Notes: a model not told the origin generated them from the letters alone. Positions 53,453-64,000 are shown, counted from the first letter of the stretch. The stretch: DNA of 64,000 nucleotides from Cafeteria roenbergensis (GCA_008330645.1 VLTN01000058.1:124001-188000), one strand, 5' to 3'. Program-made: numbers and translations.

Positions 53453-56154
53453 TCATGCGCGGCCCTTGCGCTCGCGGATGCACTCCACCACCTTGAGCGC
53501 CGCCTGCGTGATGCGGGTGCCGGGGCCGAAGATGGCCTTGGCGCCGGCCTCGTAAAGGAAGTCGTAGTCACGGGGCGGGATGACGCCCCCGCAGACGACG
53601 ATGACGTCCTCGGCGTCCTCGGCCTTGAGCGCTGCCACCAGCTGCGGCACCAGGGTCTTGTGGCCTGCGGCCTGGCTGCTCACGCCAACCACGTGCACGT
53701 CCGCGTCCACGGCCTCGCGAGCCACCTCCTCGGGGGTCTGGAACAGCGGCCCGACGTCCACGTCGAAGCCCATGTCGGCAAAGCCGGAGGCGATCACCTT
53801 GGCGCCGCGGTCGTGGCCGTCCTGGCCCATCTTGGCCACCATGATGCGGGGGCGGCGGCCCTCTTCCTCCACGAACGCGTCGACCACGCGCTGCACGTGG
53901 TTGAGCTCGTCGTCGCCGTCGGCGTTGTACTCCTGCTTGTACGCGCCCTGCACCACGTCGGTGCGAGGGGTGTGCCGGCCCCACACGGACTCGAGGGCGT
54001 CGCTGATCTCGCCCAGGGTGCAGCGGGCGCGGGCGGCGTCGATGGCCAGCTTCATGAGGTTCTGCGGGTGCGACCCGGAGCCGGTCGACTCGGTCAACGC
54101 GGCGCTCTCCGCAAGGGCCGCAAGGGCGGCCTTGGCCGCGGCATCGTCACGGGACGCCTTGATGGCGCGAAGGCGGTCGACCTGCTTGGTGCGCACCGAA
54201 GTGTTGTCGATCGACAGGACGTCGACGCCCTCCTCCTTCTCGAGGCGATACTTGTTAACCCCGACGATGACATCGGCGCTCGCGTCGATGCGGGCCTGCT
54301 TGCGGGCGGCAGCCTCCTCGATGCGGAGCTTGGGCATGCCGCTCTCGATGGCCTTGGCCATGCCGCCGAGCTCCTCGACCTCGTCGATGAGGGCGCGTGC
54401 CGAGTCCACGAGCTCCTTCGTGAGCGACTCCATCATGTACGAGCCGCCCCACGGGTCGACCACCTTGGTGATGCCAGTCTCCTCCTGGAGCACGAGCTGG
54501 GTGTTGCGGGCGATGCGCGCGGAGAACTCGGTGGGGAGGCCGAGCGCCTCGTCGAACGAGTTGGTGTGCAGGGACTGGGTTCCGCCCATGACCGCCGCCA
54601 TGCCCTCCACGGCAGTGCGCACCACGTTGTTGTAGGGGTCCTGCTCCGTGAGGCTCCATCCCGAGGTCTGGCAGTGCGTGCGGAGGAGCCAGCTCTTGGG
54701 GTTGGTGGCCCCCATCCGCTCCTTCATCAGCTCTGCCCAAAGGGTGCGGGCGGCGCGCAGCTTGGCCACCTCCATGTAGAAGTTCATGCCGATGCCGAAG
54801 AAGAAGGAGAGGCGGGGGGCGACGCTGTCCACGCTGAGGCCGGCGGCCTGGGCGCAGCGCGCGTACTCGACGCCGTCGGCGAGCGTGAAGGCGAGCTCGA
54901 GCTTGGCGTCCGCCCCGGCCTCCTGCATGTGGTAGCCGGAGATGGAGATGGAGTTGTACCGCGGCATGTGCTCGGCCGTGTATCCCATGATGTCGCTGAT
55001 GATGCGGAGGGAGGGCTGGGGGGGGTAGATGAAGGTGTTGCGCACCATGAACTCCTTCAGGATGTCGTTCTGGATCGTTCCGGTCAGGAGGGAGGAGTCA
55101 ACGCCCTGCTCCTCGGCGGCCACGACGTACATGGCAAGGATGGGCAGCACGGCGCCGTTCATCGTCATCGAAACGGACATCTTGTCCAGCGGGATGCCGT
55201 CGAAGAGGATCTTCATGTCCTCGACGGTGTCCACCGCCACGCCCGCCATGCCGACGTCGCCGTCCACGCGCGGGTGGTCGGAGTCGTACCCTCGGTGCGT
55301 TGCCAGGTCGAACGCCACGGACAGGCCCTGCTGCCCGGCAGCCACGTTCTTGCGGTAGAAGGCGTTCGACTCCTCCGCGGTGGAGAAACCGGCGTACTGC
55401 CGAATGGTCCACGGCCTGCGGTCGCACAAGCGCTGGCAAGCACGGGCGATTCATGTTGGGAGGGGATGCGCCGCGCAGCGGGGGGGAAGGAGCTTCGCCG
55501 CGCGAACAAGGGCAACATGGGGGGGCGCTCAGTGTGAGCAAAGCCCAATCCCTGCTTTCCGGGCTCACCGGTACGTGTACATGGTGGCACGAGGGCCGCG
55601 GGTGTACGGGTACTCGCCGGGGATCTGGGACGGGGTCGTGCCCTGCGAGGCGGGGTCGGGCGCAGCAACGGAGGGCTCGGGCGGGCGCGTTGGCCGCCTC
55701 GCGAACACTGGCTGCGCGGGGCCACAGACCATCGGCGCCTGGCTCACCTCGACGTCCTCGGCCGTGTACAGCGGCTTGATGCTGATGCCTTCGGGCGTCT
55801 TCCACACGAGGTCCTCAGCCTTGCGCTTGCCGCGAAGCTCCTGCGATGGCATCGGCGGGAGCGCTTGAGCGTGCTGCTTGGCGCGCGGGGAACCGATCGA
55901 CGCTGACGACGCCTCGCCGCCCAGTCGCGGCGTGCGCCTGCCCGCACGCCACGAGCGCGCCTGCAACCGGGGGGAGCAAAGCGCCGCGCCCGCCGAGCGC
56001 TGCGGGCACGCCGGCGCGCCATGGGCCGCGCGGCGAGGCAGCCGATGCCTAGCGCTCTCACCTTCTCGGCAAGCTCAACCCACTGCGCAGGCAGGCCCGC
56101 CATCGCGCGGGTGTGAGCGGGACGCGCGGCACGAGCCACAGCCCGAGCGAGCAT
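53453..56154 (-). CDS. MUT: Methylmalonyl-CoA mutase, mitochondrial, adenosylcobalamin-dependent
   Basis: Exons 56154-56062, 55840-55569 and 55415-53453 give 775 residues, close to the human enzyme (750). Exon 1 is a mitochondrial presequence ([20 protein letters not shown]) plus [11 protein letters not shown]. Exon 2 carries [15 protein letters not shown] and ends [11 protein letters not shown], spliced in phase 2 to [12 protein letters not shown] at the start of exon 3. The substrate TIM barrel follows ([38 protein letters not shown]). The C-terminal B12 domain contains [20 protein letters not shown] with the D-x-H-x-x-G cobalamin-binding motif and [10 protein letters not shown]. It converts (R)-methylmalonyl-CoA to succinyl-CoA in propionate, odd-chain fatty acid and branched amino acid breakdown. 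The organism must therefore obtain or make vitamin B12. No break or missing key residue was seen. Confidence 0.97.
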
Positions 56155-56446
56155 GATTCTGACTCCAGACGCGCGCCAGAGGGGCGGTGTGGCGCGGCTC
56201 CCGCGAGGCTGCGGCGATGACGTGCTTTTCGGGCCACCGGGCTCGCTCTGCTCTGCTCGTCGCGTCAGCCAGCGTGTGGTGGGCACGCCAGTGTCGCTGG
56301 GCTGCGAGTCGGGCTTGACCCGCTGCTGGTGGCGCTCCTCGCCCCGTTCAACCCATGGAAAATGCTTGGTGCAGCCTCAGACGGAGCGCGCGACTCGACC
56401 ACGCCCCAGAGCGAGGCTCCCGCAGGCTTGCAACAAAACACGCCGC

Positions 56447-59006
56447 CTAAAACGCTCGCGTGGCCTCTGCCAACGCCTGCTCCAGGCCCGCCACAGCAGT
56501 CCGCAACGCTGCGATCTCCTCGTCCTGCTGCTGGATGCGGTGCAGAAGCGTGTTGCGGGTCGTGTGTGCCTGCTTCACCGACTCCAAGTGCGCCTGCCTG
56601 ATGGCAGCCAAGACGGAGTCCAGGCGAGCCGCGACAGCGCCATCAACAGCCGCGGTGATGTCCTCAAGAGTCGGCCCGGGCGCCGTGCCGAGCACCTCCC
56701 TGCCCGCGTGGGGCACGCCGGTGACGGCTGGCGCCTGCGCGTGGCTCTGGCTGTCCGCTCGCCCGGTCACCGCCTGCGGTTGGTCTGACAAGCCCCTCCC
56801 TGCGCCCACCAGGCCGGAAACAGCCGCAAACCCGCCGGCGTGCTGCCCGGAGGCGCTGCTTCCGCCGGCAGCCGGCGGGTCAGCCGGGGTCACTGGCGAA
56901 ACCGCAGCTGTCTCGGGCATGCCAAGCGCGAGCGGCCCGGCGACACGGGGCCGGTCCGCAGCTCGCTGGGTGCCGCTATCCGCGGCAGGGGGCCGCCCTC
57001 TGGCTCCGGAGAGCGTGCCGCTGGACGCAGCTGCGCCGTCGCGGGGCCCCAAATCGTCGGCAGCGCGGGGCGCGCCAGCCCGTGCGGCCTCGGCAGCCTG
57101 GGGCGCGCCAGCCCGTGCGGCCTCGGCAGCGCGTGATGAAACCGGCTGCGAGTCAGAGGGTGCCGCCGTCTGCCCGGCAGCAGCGGCCGGCGGCTGCGCC
57201 GCTGACACCGGCCCGGCTCCGCTGGTCTGGCTGGCGGACACAGGTGCCGCGCGAGAGGGCGACCCATCGGAAGCAGCAGCCTTGTGCTTCCCCGGTCCCT
57301 GTGCCAGCCCCGGCGGGCGCCGCGTCGCGCCTTCGTCCGGCCCGTGAGTGCCCGCGCCGGCGCCCAGCCCTGCGTCGTCCGCTGCCGAGGCCCTGCCTGC
57401 CTGGGGCCGAGGCGCTGCGGGCGGCGCTGCGGGCGGCGCTGCGGGCGGCGCTGCGGCCGCGCCGGCCGCGGCCGGGGCAGCGGCGGCAGCCGCGCTGCCT
57501 CGCTCGGAGGCCGCCGTCTCAGCTGGAGCAGCTGGTCGCGGGTCGGTGGCGGGGGCCAGCCAGGCTGCGTCCTTGAGCAAAGCCGGGGCGCTGTCAGGTG
57601 CCACTCGCAAGCCGGTCACCGGGGAGTCTTGGCACTTTGCCGACGCGATCGTAGCCCAATCCTCCATCTCCAGCATCGTGATCGTGCCTGCGTGGGGCGC
57701 GGGTGGGGCAGGGGAGGAGCGCGGAGGCGAAGTGCGGGGGGTGCCGTCGCGCGAGGGGCGGGGGCGGGTCGCAGGCGATGGCCGGGGCTGTCGCGAGGCC
57801 TGCGTGGGAGCGCTGCCACGATGGGGCTGGCGGTCGACCGGCTTGCGATGGAGCCGCGCTCACCTCCAGCGTCACCGAGCACCATCACCCTGGCGCCGAC
57901 GTTCATGGCCACCGCAGTGACCGCCACTCCCAGGTCCACCGTGATGAGGTGGGCCCTGGCGCGCGCGTCGAGCAGGTGCAGCGTGCCTGCGCCGTCCGCG
58001 GACGCGATGAAGAGCGGGCCAGCCTCGCTGAGAGGGGACACCCGCTTCGAGCCCGGCACGCGGGCCGAGGCGGGCCCGTTGTACGGGCAGCACGTGGCCA
58101 GCACGACGTCGTCCCTGGCTGCGTGACGGGCGGTCAGCGGGGCCGCCCACAGCGGCTCCCACGCGCCCTCCTCCCTGGCAGAGCCGACCTCCCTTTCGAT
58201 CACAGCCTCCTCCTCGGCGGTGCCCTGCTTGGGCCGCTTCTGCCGCCGAGGGGCGGGACCCATGTTCCACACCCGCACAGTCCCCGTGACCTCCGCCGTG
58301 ACGATGAGCGGCTCTGCCGTGGGGTGGCCTGTCGCGAAGAATCGCGCCGCTACGAACCCGTCCGCGCCGTCGACCGCCACCGGGCCTGTGCTCGGCGGGG
58401 CCGTGAGATCCCATAGGTAGACCGCCCCGTCCGCCGCGGCCACCGCGAGCCGCGATTGCGACGCGTCGATGTCGGCGTCAAGCGGGCGCGCGGGCATGTC
58501 GAACGCGAAGACCAGCTGCGATGACGGATCCTGCTTCAGATCCCAAAAGCGAACTTGTGCGTCGGAGACAGTGGCCATGAAGCGGGACGTGCAGCTGAAG
58601 CGGACCATGCGCACGGGGGAGCCGTGCGCGACGGGCGTGATGCATCGCCCGCTGCGAAGCCCAACTACGATGGCGCGCCCGTTCGACCCGCCGCAGGCGA
58701 TTGCCGAGCCTGCAAACGCACAGCAGGTGCGGGGGGTTGCTCCACAGGGGCTGACAGTGCGCTGGCTGCGCAACCCTCGACAACCGGACTCCGGCTCGCA
58801 GCCCAACGGCGGCAACCACTCGACGCGCGACACTGCCCGGGCGCTGCAGGCTCACCGTTGTGGCTCCAAGCCGCCCCGACCATACTCGAGAGCGCTCTCA
58901 GCTTTGGTGACAGCCTTGCCTCGCTGACCTCTCCGGAGCTGCCGAAGGACCAGACCTGGGCGCCCGAGGGTGCGCCCTCGGCGACCACCAGCACCTCGTC
59001 AGACAT
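56447..59006 (-). CDS. WD40-repeat protein with C-terminal coiled coil, NEDD1-like
   Basis: Exons 59006-58856, 58709-57864 and 57687-56447 give 745 residues. WD-like repeats fill the first ~340 residues, and both introns fall inside repeats and restore them: VGAAWSHNG/SAIACGGSNGRAIVVG and MVLGDAGG/TITMLEMEDW. Others include MATVSDAQVRFWDLKQDP, LAVAAADGAVYLWDL and VTAEVTGTVRVWNMG. A long Ala/Pro/Gly-rich linker follows (~350-660). The chain ends in a coiled coil, LLHRIQQQDEEIAALRTAVA, with last residue Phe. WD40 beta-propeller, disordered middle and terminal coiled coil is the arrangement of NEDD1, which anchors gamma-tubulin complexes at centrosomes and spindles. Orthology is inferred from layout and could be wrong, since WD proteins are numerous. 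It is head to head with the PDI gene, 211 bp apart. Confidence 0.72.
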
Positions 59007-59217
59007 CTCGCCTGGGCCACGCCCTGTCTCCGCTTTTCAGCGCCGATGTTCCCCCGCGTGAGATGGTGGGGAGGGTTGAACCGGTGGCACAGTCTGCACC
59101 CTCGGCGGGGCCGCGAGTGGCGGCGAAATCGACGCTGCTCGCACGCAGAGCCGGGCTCGACGCGCGCAGCAGTCGGCGGCACCGCTCGCGCACTCCCCAA
59201 CAGCCTCCGCAACGAGC
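59007..59217. promoter_or_regulatory. Short divergent promoter region (NEDD1-like / ER thioredoxin)
   Basis: 211 bp separate two head-to-head start codons; no TATA box. The spacing matches two other divergent gaps in this window. Confidence 0.45.
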
Positions 59218-60150
59218 ATGCTTTCTCGCTCCGCCCTCCTTGCGCTCCTCGTTGCCGCCATCCTGGCCGTCGCCACGGCTGGCCCCATCGAGCTCACGGA
59301 CTCCGAGTTCGACGACAAGATCACCGGTGAGCTCGGGTTTCTTTAGCGCGCAGCCCTGCTCCGCCCGCGCAAGGCCAGGAGGCGGGCCCAGGGGTGGGAG
59401 ACACTGACCTGTGCCCGCGGCGGGCGCGCCGGGGCCGGCTCGTTCGTCCCCGCGCGGGCTGCTGGCGGAGCCCCTCGCTGCGCCACAAGCACTGCTTTTC
59501 CCGCGGCCCCGTGTCCGCCCGCAATGCTGCTCTGGGTGCTCTGCGACCCCTGCCCGCCCGGCGCGCTCCTTTGCAGATGGCAAGGCGTGGTTTGTCAAGT
59601 TCTTCGCCCCGTGAGTCCCAGGCAGCGCGGACCCTTGTTGCAACGTGGCCAAAATGCAGCTGCGTCGCCTCGATCCAGGCTCCACTGCCCGCCCGGCCTG
59701 CTTGCCTCCGCTTCTGAACGCTCGCAGGTGGTGCGGCCACTGCAAGCGCCTTGCCCCCACCTGGGACCAGCTGTCTGGCGAGTTTGCCAGCAACGAGGAC
59801 GTGAACATCGCCACGGTGGACTGCACCGTGCACCGCGATGCCTGCTCCAAGCAGGGCGTGCGCGGCTACCCCACCCTCAAGCTGTGAGCACGTGCACGCT
59901 CGATGCCGAGATGCTTGCGCCAGCGCGCCAGCATTGCCCCCTGCCGCTGCCGCTGCCACCAGCTATGGCCGCTTCGAACTTTGCGACCCGCCGTGGGGAT
60001 GCGCCGCTGCGCGCCTTGTCGCGCCCTCACCGCTCGCCGCGCAGGTTCAAGGACGGGAGCAACACGGGCACCAAGTACGCCGGCAGCCGGGACCTCGGCT
60101 CCCTCGCTGACTACGTGCGCACTCACACCGGGAGCAAGGAAGAGCTCTGA
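59218..60150 (+). CDS. Small single-domain ER thioredoxin / PDI-like protein
   Basis: Four exons, 59218-59326, 59577-59610, 59728-59883 and 60045-60150, give 134 residues. The second exon is only 34 nt. Exon 1 encodes a signal peptide ([20 protein letters not shown]) and [13 protein letters not shown]. Exons 2 and 3 join to give [18 protein letters not shown], so the active site Cys50-Gly-His-Cys53 is completed by splicing. [20 protein letters not shown], the cis-Pro in YPTLKLFKDG, and the C-terminal KEEL, an ER-retention variant, follow. It should form and rearrange disulfides in ER clients. Classical PDIs have several thioredoxin domains and about 500 residues; this one has a single domain. 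Confidence 0.9.
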
Positions 60151-60328
60151 GCGACGCGCGGCTCGCCTGGCGCTCGCTGCGGGCACCCGCGAGGCTTGTG
60201 GTTGAGCACGTGTGCGAGGTGCGCAAACGCAGCCTGCCGCCACCCCGTCCTCTGCGCCCAGGCCCGGTTGCGAGGCCGCATGCACCGCGTCAGGCCTCTG
60301 CCCACGCGCGGCGGTCCGAGCCAGCGGA

Positions 60329-60329
<1 letters not shown>

Positions 60330-60381
<52 letters not shown>
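60330..60381 (+). repeat. (CA)n microsatellite, about 26 units
   Basis: Uninterrupted ca dinucleotides in the 268-bp gap between the convergent PDI-like (+) and membrane-protein (-) genes. Confidence 0.95.
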
Positions 60382-60382
<1 letters not shown>

Positions 60383-60418
60383 GACCACAATAGACAGCCT
60401 GCGGAGCTGCTCTCTGCG

Positions 60419-61659
60419 TCACTCCAGCACCCGCTCCCCCACTCCGGCCGCGCTCGCGTCGGGCCCGGTCTGCCTGCGGCGCGCGGATACCGCCTTGGCG
60501 GGCGCTGGTGCCGCTGGCGTCGCCGGCTTCGCTGCCACCGGAGCGGTCGCACATCGCTCGCACCCGCCCGCGCAGCACGCTGCCGCGATGCGCTGCGCCT
60601 CCCGCAGCGCCGTGGCCGCCATGATAGCCCCGTAGAGCAGAGCCATCACCGCTGCCACCGCCGGACTGGAGAGCATGGGCAGGTGCACCACGTGCGCAGC
60701 GAAGGAGGCGGCGGCTCTGCCGGACGCCTGCGCGCCGGTCCAGGTGGCGAGGGCCGGCCAGACGAGCGCAATGGCGCTGAGCAGGACGAGGCGGCCCAGG
60801 AGGCGCCAGGTGGTCAGGCCGCTGCCGCAGCCGCCGAGGGCGCGACCGGCGGCCGCGTCTGGCGATCGTGGCCGACGAGGACGGCTGCCTGCAGAGCTCG
60901 CGCCCGCGGAGCCGGCGCCGGGCTTGGCTAGGGCGGGCGAGCCCCCGCTGGGGGGCCTGATGCCGCCCGCGGCCGGCTCTGCCATCGCCCACGCGCGCTT
61001 GCACCCGCTGACGAGATGAGCCGAGGCGTCCGCGGCGCCGGCTGCCAGGGCCAAGGCGGAGTCCACGGTGTCCCCGACGATCTGCCTGGCTCTGTCCGCG
61101 CCAAGCAGGAGGAGGGCGGTGGCCAGGAGCAGGCCGGCAAAGTCGGACCAGGCAGCGAGGGGGCGCGGGGCCCAGTCGCCGAAGCGCGGCGCGATTGCCA
61201 AGAGGATGTCGAGAGCGCTCCCTGGCAGCATGAGGCTGCAGAGGACAATACCGGACAGCAGCGCCCTGAGGCCCAGGAGGCCCGCACCGGCCACCACCAC
61301 CCACGCCGCGGTAAGCCGGGCAGCCGTGTGCCCGAGCGAGCGGCAGCGTGATGCGGGGCCGAGGGTGGCTAGGGTGTGCTGCACCGCCTCCAGGAGCGCG
61401 GCGCGGGCCAGCGCGGCGCGGAGCGGGTCGTTGGGGTCGCTCCCTGCGGCGGCCTCGGCGGCGAGTTCCGACTGGAGCAGGCGGCGAAAGCCGCTCGACG
61501 AGGGTCGGCCGGCGCCTGCGCAGCGCGCCCAGGCCCACCAGCAGCACCCGCCTGGTTTGCGCTCGGCGCTGCCTCTGCGCGGGCGGCCGGTGGCAAGCGA
61601 GGGCGCGGCTGCAGCGAGGGTGCCGGCACTGATCGGGTGGTTGGACGCCACACCGCTCG

Positions 61660-61731
<72 letters not shown>

Positions 61732-64000
61732 TCTGGCCGAGGGGCGGGAACCTGGGCACCGACTGCAGCTGCCGGGGCGAGTGCAGGCCGTGCCGCTCAA
61801 GCAGGGCTGCTGCCATGAGCGCCCAGCGAGCCCGGAAGCGAAGGATTGCCTGGGGGCCGCGCGTGTGCGGGGCGGACCGAGAGCGGCTGTGCGCGGCCGA
61901 GCGGGCCAGCGATGGCGCCGGCAGGCCCGTGTGGCGCGCTGGAGACGGGCTCGGTACCGGCTCCGGCAGCCGCGGGGCGAGCGCGTCCCTGCCCCGGTGC
62001 TGTCCCGCGAGTGGGGAGGCGCGCCACGGGTGCGCCGGCACGGCCCCGGAGGAGTCGGCCCGCAGCCGCGCGCGCGGGTCGGGCGCCTCTGTCGACGGGG
62101 AAGCGTCTGCCTCGCCCATGCTGCTTCTGGAGGCGCTGCTGCGGGCCTGCCTGCGGCTCTGCCTGATCTCCTGGATGCGCCGGTTCCGGATGACGCTGCT
62201 GGGCTTGCGCTCGCCGTCGAGCATGGAGTCGTCGACCATGAGCAGCGGCTTGAAGACCACGGTGGTGTCGGCCCAGATGGGGCCGGAGGACCAGCCGCGG
62301 CGACGGCGCAGCCCGCTGCCGCTGCGGGCGGTTCCCTCGCTGTCGTTGGCAGGCAGGGCCATCACGGCGGCGGCCGCCGTGTCCCAGGCCCTGCGGGCCC
62401 CGGGCAAGCTCAGCAGCGATGTGCTGCCCTCGGCAGAGCGCTCTTCCGCGTCCTGGCTACCGTCGCTGAGGTCGTCTGCCAGCAGGGCGCTGCGCAGAGT
62501 CGGCGACCGGCTCTGGGAGGCTAGAATGTCCCACAGCCCGGTGGCGCGCGCGCTCCGCGACAGACAAGGGAAGGACTGGGGGCGGGCAGCCGACCCGGGG
62601 GCAGCGGAGCCGGGGGCAGCGGACCCGGGGTGCGTGCGGCCGGAGGCGTCGGCGCGGCCGGAGGCGTCGGCGGCAGCCTCCCAAACTCCTGGTGAGACAG
62701 GCGGGGCACTGGCAGGGCCGGCGGCGGTAGAGCCGGCGGCGGCGGCGGCGGCGGTGGCGGCGGGTGTCGGCGGCGCCTCCTGGTCAGAGGCCGCGCCACG
62801 CACCCCCTGCTGGTGCTCGTCCGCGGCACCGGCCGCCGCCTGCGGGCCCAGGCCATCGCACGGCGCTGGCAGAGGCGGCACCACGAAGCCGTGAATGTCG
62901 CCGGCCGCCAGGCCGTCCAGCACCGGCGGCAGGCAGAGAGCACCATCGCCAGCCGCGCCCCCGTCCGCTGCCTCGCCCTCCCCCTCGCTCGCGGCTGCGA
63001 TGGCCCCTGCTTCCTCTGAGGCCGCACAGCGCACCGACGCCGGGGAGCTCTGCCGGTCAGAGCGCCCAACCCCCCCCGGCGGCGCGCCCGAAGCCTCCCC
63101 TCCCCACTGCAAGGCCCCGCTGTCTTCAGCGCCTGCAGGGCCGTCGCGCTCCTTCCAGCGGCTCTGCCCCGCTGGCTCGGCCGCGGCCTGCTCGGGGGCG
63201 CTCCCCTCGTCCGCAGAGGCGGTGGAGCTGGCCGAGCTGTCGTGCGAGGCCGCAGCCTCGCTGACGTCGGACAGCACGGATTGAGACCGCGTGCGGCTCT
63301 GCCGGCCTGTGGGGCTCCGGCGCGTGGGCGTGAGCCCGGGGCGGCTCCCGACCTCGGCGCTGGCGCTGACGCTGGCGCCGCGCGCGTCGTCCAGGGCGAG
63401 GGCCGCGCGGACGGGCGCCGCCTCGACCGACAGCCTCGCAGCCCAGGCCCTGTGGTCGTTGTGCGACCGGTGCGGGGCGTCCGTCTGGCTTCGGGCGGCT
63501 GCGTACAGCGCGCTCGCCGCGGAGGCCTGATCGGAGAGAAGCTCCCGGGCGCGTGCGAGCAGCGCCTGGCCCCGCAGCGACTCGCTCTGCTGTGCCGCGT
63601 GGGCCACGACGGACGGGTTTGCCGGGTCCGGGACGCCCGATCGCGCCGAGGCGTGCCCCATTCGCACCGCCGCCGTGAGGCGCACCATGACCATGGTGGC
63701 GAGGAGGGCGTCGATGCGGCGCCGCAGCCGCGCCGAGGCCACGGCCAGCAGGACGCGGGTGGAGGGCAGCCCGCCGAACGGGGAAATGCGGGGGTCGCCG
63801 TCGCCCGCCGGGCGGGCTGCTCCGCGGCGGGGAGGGGGCTGGCCCCCGTGCGGGGCCTCCAGGCAGAGCCTGGCAGCCGCGAGCGCGGCTGCCTCGGGGG
63901 TGCGTGCGTTGATCAGCGCCCTGGCCTGTTCCTTGGCGGGCTGTGACTCGGGGCCGGCCAGGGCGAGGGGCAGGCCGAGGCGGCGCGTGGTCACCGTGGC
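60419..64000 (-). CDS. Multi-pass membrane protein with long disordered, poly-Gln N-terminal region (5' end outside window)
   Basis: Open for 1,193 codons from the window edge to a stop at 60419, with no ATG needed inside the window, so the 5' end is missing. The N-terminal two thirds are Ser/Ala/Pro-rich with basic helices (ASARLRRRIDALLATMVMVR, VIRNRRIQEIRQSRRQARSS) and a run of about 24 Gln at 61661-61731 (coding strand). The last ~340 residues hold hydrophobic segments: AWVVVAGAGLLGLRALLSGI, FAGLLLATALLLLGA, LLGRLVLLSAIALVWPALA and SPAVAAVMALLYGAIMAA. About four to five membrane spans are likely. The cytosolic tail has a Cys cluster (ACCAGGCERC). I do not recognise the family. Confidence 0.7.
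61661..61731 (-). repeat. CTG/TTG trinucleotide repeat encoding poly-Gln
   Basis: About 24 consecutive units; on the coding strand CAG and CAA are interspersed. Interruptions by CAA normally limit slippage. Confidence 0.93.
62590..62670 (-). repeat. Short GC-rich tandem repeats in the membrane-protein gene
   Basis: Three 15-bp-type units (ccgggggcagcggag) encode PGSAA repeats, followed by two 18-bp units (gcggccggaggcgtcggc) encoding ASGR[AT]D repeats. Confidence 0.75.

Noticed and set aside
53408-55537. 709-codon plus-strand frame opposite methylmalonyl-CoA mutase
   Set aside because: Exact antisense of a conserved enzyme; the His/Val/Asp-rich composition is the complement of the mutase codons.
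58833-58855. A 23-nt intron in the NEDD1-like gene
   Set aside because: It keeps frame, but a downstream TTTGCAG acceptor gives a normal 146-nt intron and restores a clean WD repeat.
61068-62894. 608-codon plus-strand frame with a poly-Cys run
   Set aside because: The poly-Cys run is the antisense reading of the poly-Gln repeat; no protein-like segment elsewhere.
1-64000. Integrated virus, transposon, CRISPR array or bacterial insertion
   Set aside because: No capsid, polymerase, integrase or transposase motif, no long terminal or inverted repeats, no spacer array, and base composition and intron style are uniform across the window.

Overview
The window is nuclear DNA from a very GC-rich unicellular eukaryote. 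I resolve 19 protein genes, 14 of them spliced, from open frames, splice sites that keep frame, and recognisable families. All 23 introns I could place begin GTGAG and end GCAG. They run from 117 to 670 nt and split conserved motifs exactly (PHD zinc ligands, the CDK glycine loop, F-box, WCGHC active site, methylmalonyl-CoA mutase N-terminus). Vitamin-B12-dependent methylmalonyl-CoA mutase, a K+-dependent Na+/Ca2+ exchanger, a USP20/33-type deubiquitinase and a NEDD1-like protein argue against a land plant or fungus. They fit a flagellated protist or alga (stramenopile- or haptophyte-like), but the sequence alone does not name the species. I saw no virus, transposon, CRISPR, rRNA or tRNA.

Layout, left to right. 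1-11,720: IBA57-like iron-sulfur factor (-, cut by the window), a coiled-coil protein (+), a probable Elongator subunit ELP5 (+), a WW/IQ/EF-hand calcium protein (+), an NCKX exchanger (-) and a secreted cysteine-rich duplicated protein (+). 12,070-25,012: USP20/33-like deubiquitinase (+), a CDK with an RS-like tail (-), the mitochondrial phosphate carrier (+) and a leucine-rich-repeat protein (-). 25,280-38,686: a giant F-box/SPRY protein (-), a lipid-anchored AGC-like kinase (+), an unrecognised 1,633-residue acidic/basic protein (-) and a candidate snoRNA host locus (+). 38,687-50,025: one gene for a roughly 3,516-residue chromatin reader with repeated PHD/extended-PHD modules, a bromodomain-like and a Tudor-like domain. 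50,026-64,000: a Rab GTPase (+), methylmalonyl-CoA mutase (-), NEDD1-like (-), a small ER thioredoxin/PDI (+) and a partial polyglutamine membrane protein (-).

There are no operons. Genes often sit in divergent pairs sharing short promoters (about 180-210 bp for three pairs) and in convergent pairs whose 3' gaps carry simple repeats. The contents are housekeeping and regulatory: organelle metabolism (IBA57, phosphate carrier, mutase), calcium signalling (exchanger, EF-hand protein), ubiquitin (USP, F-box), transcription and chromatin (CDK, PHD protein), and cytoskeleton/trafficking (NEDD1, Rab). Because of the base composition nearly every real exon has long open frames on the opposite strand; those were discarded.

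Start and end of multi-exon genes span their introns; exon coordinates are in the evidence text.
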